DNA of 20,296 nt. Source: Geobacter sp. UBA6151. Lineage in GTDB: Bacteria; Desulfobacterota; Desulfuromonadia; Geobacterales; Pseudopelobacteraceae. Every line of letters begins with the position of its first letter. The first letter of the stretch is position 1. Below, piece by piece: positions 7,552 through 16,029 of this stretch. A program made the translations under genes and the position numbers. The notes under the pieces were generated by a model. The model had not been told where the DNA came from. It made no database searches and saw nothing but the letters and a program-made list of their open reading frames with translations. The stretch is from contig DIUT01000050.1 of assembly GCA_002423105.1 (NCBI GenBank), forward strand, positions 1 to 20,296, written 5' to 3'.

Positions 7552-8868
7552 AACTTCACCCGCGCGCCAAAGGTACCAACCGTGATATCAGCCACCGGGT
7601 TTTGGTTTGCCCTGTCCAGTGAGTAAATGCGGTATTGCAGATACAGTTCCGTTGCGTACTTCTCAAAGGCCTGCACCACCGCCGCCCCCACCGAATACCC
7701 CTTGTCCCCGACAGTAGCCACGCTTTCAGAGCGGGTGTAGTCAATCCCGAATGCCGTGTAGCCCAGCTTGCTGAAATTGGCGATCCAGCCTGCCTTGGCA
7801 TAGAGGTTTGTTGCGTCCTTGCCGGAGTCGCGTTCCAGCAATCCGCCGGAAAGAGTCAGGTTCAGGCCGCTTGACGTGTGCAAAAGAGAAAAAGAACCGT
7901 CATACATCAAGCGATAGCCGACAAGTTTCGGGTGGGCGAGCGCCAGGGCTGCGGCTGACCTGAAGCCGTACCCTTCTCCGCTCCAGTTCAGCACGGCATC
8001 GTACCGTTGACCGGATACCAGCGATCCGGCCAGGGAAAAACCGTACAGGCTGGGGGTGTCATAGCGCAGCCGTGATTGGCGGGATAAGCCATCCATATTT
8101 TTAAAGGCATCCGCCACTTTCAAGGTGGTCAGTTTGCGGTTGCCGTTTGTTTCGCTGAATAGTATTCCCCCTGCGATGTCGGCTATGGCTGAATATTGCA
8201 CCAGATCGGTGCGGGAAAGGTCGATCTCTGCCGTGGTATTGGATGCGGCGTCGCCCTTGCCCAGCGACAGTTTTCCATAGCTTTTGCTGGCAAGTGAAAC
8301 TTCGGTCCAGCGCTGGTCAAAGAATGTGCCGGGAGCCTGATTTGTCTGGGAAACCTGTGAGGAAATATCCGGCGTTACGGCAACTTCAATGCGGCTGCCC
8401 AGGCTCAGGTCATTGCTGATCTGCACCGTGCCCACAAGACGGAAGCGGCTGTTACTGGCGTTGTTGTCAACATGGTAGAGGTTGGTGCTGCGCCCGTCGT
8501 TTATGACGTTGACGGCACGGTTGATCTGGCCGGAGATAGTCAACTTGATCCGGTCGGAGCCGGATGAGACGGTTGGAGGGGGTGAATGCAGCAGACGTTC
8601 TGAAGGCGCCTTCTGTGCTGCTGTGACAGGTTCTGCCAAGTGAGGCGCGGGGGCCGCCGGTTGCTGGAGCACCTGGACCTGTTGCTGGAGCGTACGCAGT
8701 GTTTCCGCCTGTATCCTGATCTGCTCCGCCTGCTGTTGCAGCTGCTCCTGTTGCTGACGGATGGTTTCCTGCAGCTGCCGCAGTAGCTGTGGATTCACGA
8801 CAGCAGGTGGCGCCGCAGCTGCTGGGGCACAGAAGAGAACCATCGTCAATAGTGTGGTTGTAAAAACA

Positions 8869-8879
<11 letters not shown>
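7548..8879 (-). CDS. Outer-membrane porin with N-terminal coiled coil
   Basis: A 443-residue protein with a signal peptide (residues 1 to about 23, ending APAAAA), a Gln-rich heptad stretch over about 29-75 that should form a coiled coil, a Pro/Ala linker to about 110, then a beta-rich barrel. The barrel begins KLTISGQINRAV, carries alternating strand patterns such as SRFRLVGTVQI and KLSLGKGDAAS, and ends in ARVKF; the terminal Phe is the usual BAM recognition signal. This fits Gram-negative porins (OmpC-like porin_4 class), with the coiled coil perhaps acting as a trimer stalk or cell-wall contact. The ATG at 8879 overlaps the kinase stop by 11 nt, so both are on one mRNA. The substrate is unknown. 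Confidence 0.86.
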
Positions 8880-11073
<2,194 letters not shown>

Positions 11074-11117
11074 GGCGCTCCTGGAAGCGGGCAGTAAAAA
11101 CAACCTGTTTACCGGAA

Positions 11118-11147
11118 GTTATACTACCTGTGTGCAGATACCGTCAA
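11118..11147 (-). promoter_or_regulatory. Probable sigma-70 promoter of the kinase-porin-lipoprotein unit
   Basis: On the minus strand, TTGACG (11147-11142) and TATAAC (11123-11118) are separated by 18 bp, each matching five of six consensus bases. Transcription would begin near 11111, leaving a leader of about 38 nt before the kinase ATG at 11073. This is one of the best promoter matches in the window, although it was judged by eye. Confidence 0.6.
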
Positions 11148-11213
11148 TCAGATTGCGCTCTCATAATTTTGCTGTGCCACTTTTGTTTCTGTTTTGTATT
11201 TTTTTCTTAGGTT

Positions 11214-11266
11214 GCACAAAATACAAGCACCAAAAGTCATGCAAGCTTAACTTGCAAGCACAAAAA
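11214..11266. repeat. Repeated GCAC-AAAA motifs with a central inverted repeat
   Basis: GCACAAAA (11214-11221), GCACCAAAA (11227-11235) and GCACAAAAA (11258-11266) lie in the same direction. Between the second and third is a perfect inverted repeat, TGCAAG (11240-11245) and CTTGCA (11251-11256), with a 5-nt spacer. The cluster sits just upstream of the ompW promoter and about 100 bp upstream of the divergent kinase promoter. It could be a set of regulator binding sites. No known binding protein can be named from it. Confidence 0.4.
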
Positions 11267-11274
11267 TTATTTTC

Positions 11275-11303
11275 TTGACTTACGTCAAAAATGAACTTAT
11301 TTG
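11275..11303 (+). promoter_or_regulatory. Putative ompW promoter with FNR-like palindrome
   Basis: TTGACT (11275-11280) and a weak TATTTG (11298-11303) are 17 bp apart, which would place transcription start near 11310. Overlapping the -35 is a perfect palindrome, TTGAC-TTAC-GTCAA (11275-11288). It has the architecture of CRP/FNR-superfamily sites (FNR itself prefers TTGAT-N4-ATCAA). Over the -35 it would repress rather than activate, unless the true start lies further downstream. The -10 is poor, which fits an activated or tightly regulated gene. Confidence 0.45.
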
Positions 11304-11310
11304 ACGCATG

Positions 11311-11351
11311 AGGATATCGGACCAATTGGGTCTTGTTTGGCTGAATATCCT
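11311..11351 (+). promoter_or_regulatory. Predicted folded 5' leader RNA of the OmpW-family gene
   Basis: AGGATAT (11311-11317) and ATATCCT (11345-11351) form a perfect 7-bp outer stem. Inside it GGACC (11319-11323) pairs with GGTCT (11329-11333), one pair being G-U, around the loop AATTG, leaving an 11-nt single-stranded segment TGTTTGGCTGA on the 3' side. The outer stem would begin at the predicted transcription start. The TCCT at 11348-11351 could instead pair with AGGA (11370-11373) of the ribosome-binding site, giving a possible switch. It matches no riboswitch class I know. It may simply be a 5' stabilising stem of the ompA type. Confidence 0.4.
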
Positions 11352-11381
11352 AAAAATTCCGGCTTGGAAAGGAGTGGCAAC

Positions 11382-11987
11382 ATGAGAAAAGTCAGTATTC
11401 TTGCGGGGGTGTTGGGATTGGCGCTGTTTGGGGCACAGAGTTCGGTGGCTGCAGATGATTACAAGTCATTTGGCGTCCGGATACGGGCAATTTATGTCAA
11501 GCCTGACGAATCAACCGGTGGTCTGTTGAGCACACTAAACACAAAAGTAAGTGATGACATTATTCCTGAACTTGACCTTGAATACTTTATTACCAAAAAC
11601 TTTTCGACGGAACTGATTGCTGGTGTTACCCGCCACGACATCAAACTGAATAACGGTTTTGCCGGTTCTACCTGGTTGCTTCCTCCTACGCTCACCCTGA
11701 AATACCATCCGCTTGCCGGTTCTCTGGTCAGCCCCTATGTTGGTGTAGGTGTGAACGTCATTTTCCCTTTCAGCTCCAAGGTTAATGGTGTCAATGATTT
11801 CCAGATTGACAACAGCGTTGGCTGGGCTGCACAAGTCGGCACTGATGTCAAAGTTGCCGAAAATCTCTATTTCAATATCGATTACAAATATTTGAATGCC
11901 GATACCAAGGCAACGGTGGCAGGCACCAAATACAAACTTGATCTGAACCCACATCTCTTTGCTATTGGTGTAGGCTACCGCTTTTAA
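11382..11987 (+). CDS. ompW: OmpW-family outer-membrane protein
   Basis: A 201-residue protein with a signal peptide (MRKVSILAGVLGLALFGAQS, cleaved after about SVA or SVAA) and an eight-strand barrel pattern. Family-like features are the early VRIRAIYVKPDES, then ELDLEYFITKNFSTELIAG, LPPTLTLKYHP, SPYVGVGVNV and the closing HLFAIGVGYRF with terminal Phe. OmpW proteins form narrow hydrophobic channels for small apolar molecules and often respond to oxygen, iron or stress signals. The ATG at 11382 is chosen because AAAGGAG lies 7 bases upstream and a signal peptide follows at once; an in-frame TTG at 11301 would spoil the signal peptide. It is a single-gene unit ended by the hairpin at 12018-12059. 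Confidence 0.9.
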   Translation: MRKVSILAGVLGLALFGAQSSVAADDYKSFGVRIRAIYVKPDESTGGLLSTLNTKVSDDIIPELDLEYFITKNFSTELIAGVTRHDIKLNNGFAGSTWLLPPTLTLKYHPLAGSLVSPYVGVGVNVIFPFSSKVNGVNDFQIDNSVGWAAQVGTDVKVAENLYFNIDYKYLNADTKATVAGTKYKLDLNPHLFAIGVGYRF

Positions 11988-12017
11988 ATAAGCCGCTTTT
12001 CAAGCATTCAATATACA

Positions 12018-12059
12018 ACGACAAAGGCCCGGTGCGAACGCGCATCGGGCCTTTGTCGT
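12018..12059. terminator. Long bidirectional hairpin between ompW and korC
   Basis: Two 19-nt arms (12018-12036 and 12041-12059) pair except at one position around the loop AACG. The arms begin ACGACAAAGGCCC and end GGGCCTTTGTCGT. It lies between converging genes, 31 bp after the ompW stop and 21 bp after the korC stop on the other strand. There is no long T-tract, so it may act partly as a 3'-end stabiliser. Confidence 0.85.
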
Positions 12060-12079
12060 AAACGTTATAAAGCGAAAAA

Positions 12080-12628
12080 TCAGGCGGCTGCCGCAGCCTT
12101 TGCCTTTTCGAAGCCAGCAGCATATGCTTTCTTGTTCAGCTCCAGGAAAGCTTCGGGAACGCGGGAGAGCACTGCTTTCTCGCCGTTTTCACGGGAAACA
12201 ACCCCGGTCAGGGCGATCATGGCGCCCAGAGCAACGATGTTGGCGACAATTTCACGGCCAACTTCGTTCTTGGCCGTGTTGATGATGTTGAAACCGACCT
12301 TCTTGAAATTACCAGCCGGCAGCTTGGTTACCAAGTCGTTGTCATACAGCAGGATGCCATCATCTTTGAGATCATCGCTGTATTTATCGCAAGCTTCCTG
12401 AGTCAGGGCCAGCAGGGCGTCACACTTGGTGACCTTGGGGTAGTCAACCGGTACATCATCAATGATGACCTCTGATTTGGAGGCGCCACCACGTGCCTCA
12501 GGACCGTAGCTCTGAGACTGCACAGCCTGTTTTCCTTCATGGATAGAAGCAGCCTCGGCAAGGATGATCCCCGCAGTGATCAGACCCTGTCCGCCGGCGC
12601 CGGAAAAACGTAATTCATACCTGGCCAT
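12080..12628 (-). CDS. korC: 2-oxoglutarate:ferredoxin oxidoreductase, gamma subunit
   Basis: A 182-residue gamma subunit, with the family opening RFSGAGGQGLITAGIILAEAA, then QSQSYGPEARGGASKSEVIIDD and LLALTQEACDKY. These mark the POR_gamma fold that completes CoA-dependent 2-oxoacid:ferredoxin oxidoreductases. The C-terminus is Lys/Ala rich. The ATG follows AAGGAG by about 8 bases and the gene lies 28 bp after korB, as the last of four genes transcribed D-A-B-C. The complex converts 2-oxoglutarate and CoA to succinyl-CoA and CO2 while reducing ferredoxin. Substrate choice cannot be read from this subunit alone and rests on the adjacent icd and mdh genes; a branched-chain 2-oxoacid enzyme is the main alternative. 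Confidence 0.92.
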   Translation of the reverse strand: MARYELRFSGAGGQGLITAGIILAEAASIHEGKQAVQSQSYGPEARGGASKSEVIIDDVPVDYPKVTKCDALLALTQEACDKYSDDLKDDGILLYDNDLVTKLPAGNFKKVGFNIINTAKNEVGREIVANIVALGAMIALTGVVSRENGEKAVLSRVPEAFLELNKKAYAAGFEKAKAAAAA

Positions 12629-12656
12629 CTATGTTCTCCTTTTTCAAAGTAATGAA

Positions 12657-13475
12657 TTATTTTGCGCCGCCAGCGCGCTCGATAACTTTGGCATACTCTT
12701 CACAATATTCAGGGCGTTCAACCTTGTGCAGGACTCCGGTAAGAACCTTTCCTTCCAATTGCTCGGCGGTCATCTTCTCGGCGGCCTTTACCGGCACGGC
12801 AACTTCCTTCAGACGGTTCATCATTTCAATAACCGACTTGAACTTGTTGCGGCGACCATAGGTAGTGGGGCAGTCATCAAGAATCTCTACAACGGAGAAA
12901 CCTTTGTGCTGAATGGCTTCAGCAATCAGCTTGTCAATCTGGTTGGCATGGAAGGCAGTACCGCGGGCCACAAAGGTAGCACCAGCGCCGATAGCCAGTT
13001 TTGCAATATCAAAACCTGGATCGGGGTTGCCGTAAGGGGTCGTGGATGCCTTGTGGCCGGTGGGAGTACAGGGAGAGAACTGGCCACCGGTCATACCGTA
13101 GATATAGTTGTTCATGATGATGTAGGTCATGTTGATGTTACGACGGCAGGCATGGATAAAGTGGTTGCCACCAATGGCGGTACCGTCGCCGTCGCCGCCT
13201 ACCAGGATGACGTTCATCTCCGGCTTGGCCATTTTGACACCGGTTGCAAAAGCTGCGGCACGGCCATGAGCCGTATGCAGAGTGCAGCAGTCAATGTAAC
13301 CGGGCAGTCGAGATGCACAACCAATACCGGAAACAATAGCGGTCTCTTCCTTCACAAGCTTGAGGCTGTCCATGGCGCGGATCAGGCCCTTCATAACAAT
13401 ACCGTGGCCGCAACCGGGGCACCAGATATGGGGCAGCTTGCCCGGACGGATATATTTTTCGTAATCAAAAGCCAT
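12657..13475 (-). CDS. korB: 2-oxoglutarate:ferredoxin oxidoreductase, beta subunit (TPP-binding)
   Basis: A 272-residue beta subunit that binds thiamine pyrophosphate and Mg2+. WCPGCGHGIVMKGLIRAM near residues 19-36 is the typical N-terminal Cys motif, followed by GIGCASRLPGYIDC. GGDGDGTAIGGNHFIHA near 93-110 with the later NNYIYGMTGGQFSPCTP is the GDG...N cofactor signature. The catalytic carbanion on TPP forms here and electrons pass towards the delta-subunit clusters. The ATG lies 2 bp after the korA stop, and its ribosome-binding site AGGAGG lies inside the end of korA, so translation is likely coupled. The length is normal for the family and no residues appear to be missing. Confidence 0.94.
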   Translation of the reverse strand: MAFDYEKYIRPGKLPHIWCPGCGHGIVMKGLIRAMDSLKLVKEETAIVSGIGCASRLPGYIDCCTLHTAHGRAAAFATGVKMAKPEMNVILVGGDGDGTAIGGNHFIHACRRNINMTYIIMNNYIYGMTGGQFSPCTPTGHKASTTPYGNPDPGFDIAKLAIGAGATFVARGTAFHANQIDKLIAEAIQHKGFSVVEILDDCPTTYGRRNKFKSVIEMMNRLKEVAVPVKAAEKMTAEQLEGKVLTGVLHKVERPEYCEEYAKVIERAGGAK

Positions 13476-13477
13476 GG

Positions 13478-14611
13478 TTACTTAACCTCCTTAATCTTCT
13501 CAATGATCTGCTCGGGGTTGATCGGCTCGCCGTCAACGCGGTTGATCCCGAGGATCTGAGCCTTGCCCTGTGCGCAACGCTCAATTTCAAGACTACACAT
13601 ACCCAGGTTCATTTCAGGTACGATGAAGCCTTTAACCTTCTGGGCCAGAGCCTTGATCTGCTTATCCGGGAAGGGCCAGAAGGTCTTGATCCGGAACATA
13701 CCAACCTTGATCCCCTGCTCACGTGCTGCGTTTACTGCATAGCGAGCCGAACGGGAGGTTGAGCCATAGGCAACAACACAAACCTCAGCATCATCAAGCA
13801 TAAACTCTTCAAACTCAACGATTTCGTCCACATTGGCCATGACCTTGCGGACCTGACGCTCTTCTTCAGCCTGGACGTACTCAGCCTTGGTGGTTGGGAA
13901 GCCGTCAGGCAGCTTGTTCAGACCAGTTACATGAAACTTGTAACCTGAACCGAAAGCAGCCAAGGGCGGTACATCGCCGAACTTGGTGTCATAAGGCTTG
14001 TACTCTGCAGGCGGTACACTGGGGGTAGTACGATCAATTACTTCCAGTTCACCCGGCTCAGGAAATACAATTCGCTCACGCATATGGGCAACGATCTCAT
14101 CAGGGAGAACATGAACCGGCATGCGGTATTTCTCAGCCAAGTTAAATGCCCGTACGATCATCTCAAAGGTTTCCTGAACGGAAGCAGGCATCAGGGCGAT
14201 AGTAGCGTGGTCACCGTGAGTACCCCATTTAGCGCACATAACATCTGACTGCGAAGGACCGGTAGGCATACCGGTGGAAGGACCACCACGCATGACGTTA
14301 TACACAACGCAGGGAATCTCAGCGATACAGCCGTAACCGATCAACTCTTGCTTCAGGGACAGACCTGGGCCGGAAGTGGAGGTAAGGGCTTTCTGACCGG
14401 CAAGAGCACCGCCCAACAGGGCAGCCATGGCACCGATCTCGTCTTCCATCTGAATGAATTTGCCACCGATCTTAGGCAGCTCAATCGACAAAACCTCCGA
14501 CACTTCTGTGGAGGGGGTAATGGGGTAACCGGCGAAGAACTTGCAACCGGCATACAGTGCGCCGTGGGCAGCTGCCTCGTTACCTTGCAAAAAACCGACT
14601 TTTTTTGACAC
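13478..14611 (-). CDS. korA: 2-oxoglutarate:ferredoxin oxidoreductase, alpha subunit
   Basis: A 377-residue alpha subunit with the pyrimidine-binding and transketolase-like domains of the 2-oxoacid oxidoreductase family. Visible signatures are QGNEAAAHGALYAGCKFFAG, YPITPSTEVSE, EDEIGAMAALLGGALAGQKA, TSTSGPGLSLKQE and RGGPSTGMPTGPSQSD. The C-terminal half, from about residue 265, carries VVAYGSTSRSARYAVN and FWPFPDKQI, as in KorA rather than fused pyruvate enzymes. It starts with GTG, with GGGAGG 8 bases upstream, 20 bp after korD. It partners with KorB to form the active site; CoA and 2-oxoglutarate specificity are inferred from context. Nothing unusual in length or motifs. Confidence 0.94.
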   Translation of the reverse strand: MSKKVGFLQGNEAAAHGALYAGCKFFAGYPITPSTEVSEVLSIELPKIGGKFIQMEDEIGAMAALLGGALAGQKALTSTSGPGLSLKQELIGYGCIAEIPCVVYNVMRGGPSTGMPTGPSQSDVMCAKWGTHGDHATIALMPASVQETFEMIVRAFNLAEKYRMPVHVLPDEIVAHMRERIVFPEPGELEVIDRTTPSVPPAEYKPYDTKFGDVPPLAAFGSGYKFHVTGLNKLPDGFPTTKAEYVQAEEERQVRKVMANVDEIVEFEEFMLDDAEVCVVAYGSTSRSARYAVNAAREQGIKVGMFRIKTFWPFPDKQIKALAQKVKGFIVPEMNLGMCSLEIERCAQGKAQILGINRVDGEPINPEQIIEKIKEVK

Positions 14612-14631
14612 TTTGAAATCCTCCCGTCTAA

Positions 14632-14835
14632 TTATTCGGCGTGAACTTTAATGGCAAAGTCAGGGCAACGCAGTTCGCACTGCATGCACTTGATGCACTT
14701 CTCCAGATCCTTGACTGAAACAACAAAACCTTTCATTTCAAGAACCTTGGTTGGACAGAACTCCACACAGATGTGGCAGCCCTTACAGTATTTTTCAATG
14801 ATCTCTATGCGTGGCAGCTTCTTTTCTTCTGACAT
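14632..14835 (-). CDS. korD: 2-oxoglutarate:ferredoxin oxidoreductase, delta (2x[4Fe-4S]) subunit
   Basis: A 67-residue ferredoxin-like subunit. CKGCHICVEFCP and CIKCMQCELRCP are two complete [4Fe-4S] motifs with the C-x2-C-x2-C-x3-CP spacing. It carries electrons from the TPP site in KorB to free ferredoxin. The ATG follows GGAG by 9 bases. It is the first gene of the kor operon, 120 bp downstream of mdh, with a hairpin terminator and a short palindrome in between, so kor is probably transcribed on its own. The order D-A-B-C is common in anaerobic bacteria. Confidence 0.93.
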   Translation of the reverse strand: MSEEKKLPRIEIIEKYCKGCHICVEFCPTKVLEMKGFVVSVKDLEKCIKCMQCELRCPDFAIKVHAE

Positions 14836-14871
14836 CGGAAAAGCTCCTTTTATCCGTATTCACGAGGTGTA

Positions 14872-14888
14872 ATAATGTGGCCCATTAT
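14872..14888 (-). promoter_or_regulatory. Palindrome in the kor promoter region
   Basis: ATAATG (14872-14877) and CATTAT (14883-14888) form a perfect 6-bp inverted repeat with a 5-nt GC-rich centre. It lies 37 bp upstream of the korD start, where the -10 region of a kor promoter would be expected, although no convincing -35 and -10 pair could be placed. It may be an operator. It is too short to be a terminator and has no T-tract. Confidence 0.35.
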
Positions 14889-14894
14889 GCGGCA

Positions 14895-14928
14895 AAAAGA
14901 AGGGCGGACTGCTTGCCGCCCTTCTTTT
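14895..14928 (-). terminator. Rho-independent terminator after mdh
   Basis: AAAAGAAGGGCGG (14895-14907) and CCGCCCTTCTTTT (14916-14928) are perfectly complementary over 13 bp around an 8-nt loop. Read on the minus strand, the hairpin ends in a run of T and lies 27 bp after the mdh stop. It would stop mdh transcripts before korD. Confidence 0.85.
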
Positions 14929-14955
14929 GAGGCTCTGCCGGGCCCGTATGGGCCA

Positions 14956-15921
14956 TCAGCCTTTCAGGATACTGTCCAGACTGTCAACCAGACCTTTTAC
15001 GGCGGCAACAGACTTGTCCATCATGGCTTGTTCGGTTGCATCCAACTTGAACTGGAGGATGCCTTCAACGCCTTTCTCACCCAGAATTGCGGGAACGCCA
15101 ACATAGTAGCCATTGACGCCGAACTCGCCGTTCAGCAGGCAGCAGGTGGGCAGAACACGCTTCTGATCTTTTAGTACTGACTCGGCCATGGCAATGGCAG
15201 AAGAAGCCGGTGAATAGAAAGCAGAGCCGGTCTTCAGCAGGGCAACCACTTCACCACCAGCCAGACGGGTACGGTTTACCATGGCTTCCATAACTTCCTT
15301 GGCCTTGTCTGTGCCATACTTCTGCTCCAGCAGTTCCATAACAGGAATGCCGTTTACCGCAGCATAACGCACCAGAGGAACCATATCGTCGCCGTGGCCG
15401 CCCAGAGTCATGGCGGAAACATCCTTCACTGACACACCAAGCTCCCATGCAATGAAGGCTTTAAAACGTGCAGAATCCAGAACGCCAGCCTGTCCGACAA
15501 CGCGGTTTGCAGGAATACCGGTAATCTTCTGGCAGAGGGTTACCATGGCATCAAGCGGGTTGGAAATCACGATCACGAATGCGCTGGAAGCGTACTGCTT
15601 GATCCCTTCCGAAACAGAGGTCATGATCTTGGAGTTGGTAACGATCAGGTCATCACGGCTCATGCCAGGCTTGCGGGGCAGACCGGCGGTCACAATGACA
15701 ACATCAGAACCTTCGATGTCCTTGTAATCCTGTGTACCCTTCAGGCAGACATCAAAACCGTCAACCGGCGATGCCTCGGCAATATCCAGCATCTTGCCCT
15801 GCGGCATACCCTCGACGATATCAAACAGCACCACATCACCCAGTTCACGCAGTGCGCAAAGTTGGGCAAGAACGCCACCAATCTGTCCGCCACCAATCAA
15901 TGAAATCTTCTTACGTCCCAT
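14956..15921 (-). CDS. mdh: Malate dehydrogenase, NAD-dependent (LDH-like type)
   Basis: A 321-residue enzyme interconverting malate and oxaloacetate with NAD. GGGQIG (residues 10-15) is the nucleotide loop, with Asp34 ending the second strand, which favours NAD over NADP. Substrate residues are visible: Arg83 in GLPRKPGMSRDD and Arg89, Asn121 in ISNPLDAM, Arg152 in LDSARF and the proton relay His176 in GGHGDDM. Arg83 rather than Gln at the specificity position marks malate, not lactate, dehydrogenase. The ATG at 15921 is chosen because GGAGG lies 9 bases upstream; an upstream in-frame ATG would cover that site. It lies between icd and the kor operon and serves the oxidative TCA cycle, with hairpins on both sides. 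Confidence 0.95.
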   Translation of the reverse strand: MGRKKISLIGGGQIGGVLAQLCALRELGDVVLFDIVEGMPQGKMLDIAEASPVDGFDVCLKGTQDYKDIEGSDVVIVTAGLPRKPGMSRDDLIVTNSKIMTSVSEGIKQYASSAFVIVISNPLDAMVTLCQKITGIPANRVVGQAGVLDSARFKAFIAWELGVSVKDVSAMTLGGHGDDMVPLVRYAAVNGIPVMELLEQKYGTDKAKEVMEAMVNRTRLAGGEVVALLKTGSAFYSPASSAIAMAESVLKDQKRVLPTCCLLNGEFGVNGYYVGVPAILGEKGVEGILQFKLDATEQAMMDKSVAAVKGLVDSLDSILKG

Positions 15922-15988
15922 TGTTTCTTCCTCCTTGTTTGGTATTTGTTTCAATTTTACACCAACATCGGTTATGCATGAAATATGA

Positions 15989-16014
15989 GAGGGAAGCCGG
16001 AAAGACCGGCCCTC
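15989..16014 (-). terminator. Possible terminator or processing hairpin after icd
   Basis: Read on the minus strand, GAGGG-CCGG pairs with CCGG-(CTT)-CCCTC around the loop TCTTT, with a small asymmetric bulge, followed by a short AT-rich stretch. It begins 16 bp after the icd stop and lies 68 bp before the mdh start. There is no long T-tract, so some read-through from icd into mdh is likely. Confidence 0.5.
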
Positions 16015-16029
16015 CGAAACAACAGCAGC

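Noticed and set aside
11311..11351. A c-di-GMP (GEMM) riboswitch upstream of ompW, since these are common in Geobacter.
   Set aside because: The conserved GEMM elements, such as the GCAAAGC-like core and the tetraloop-receptor arrangement, are not present.
11301..11381. An N-terminal extension of OmpW from a TTG at 11301.
   Set aside because: It would bury the signal peptide inside the protein and ignores the strong AAAGGAG seven bases before the ATG at 11382.
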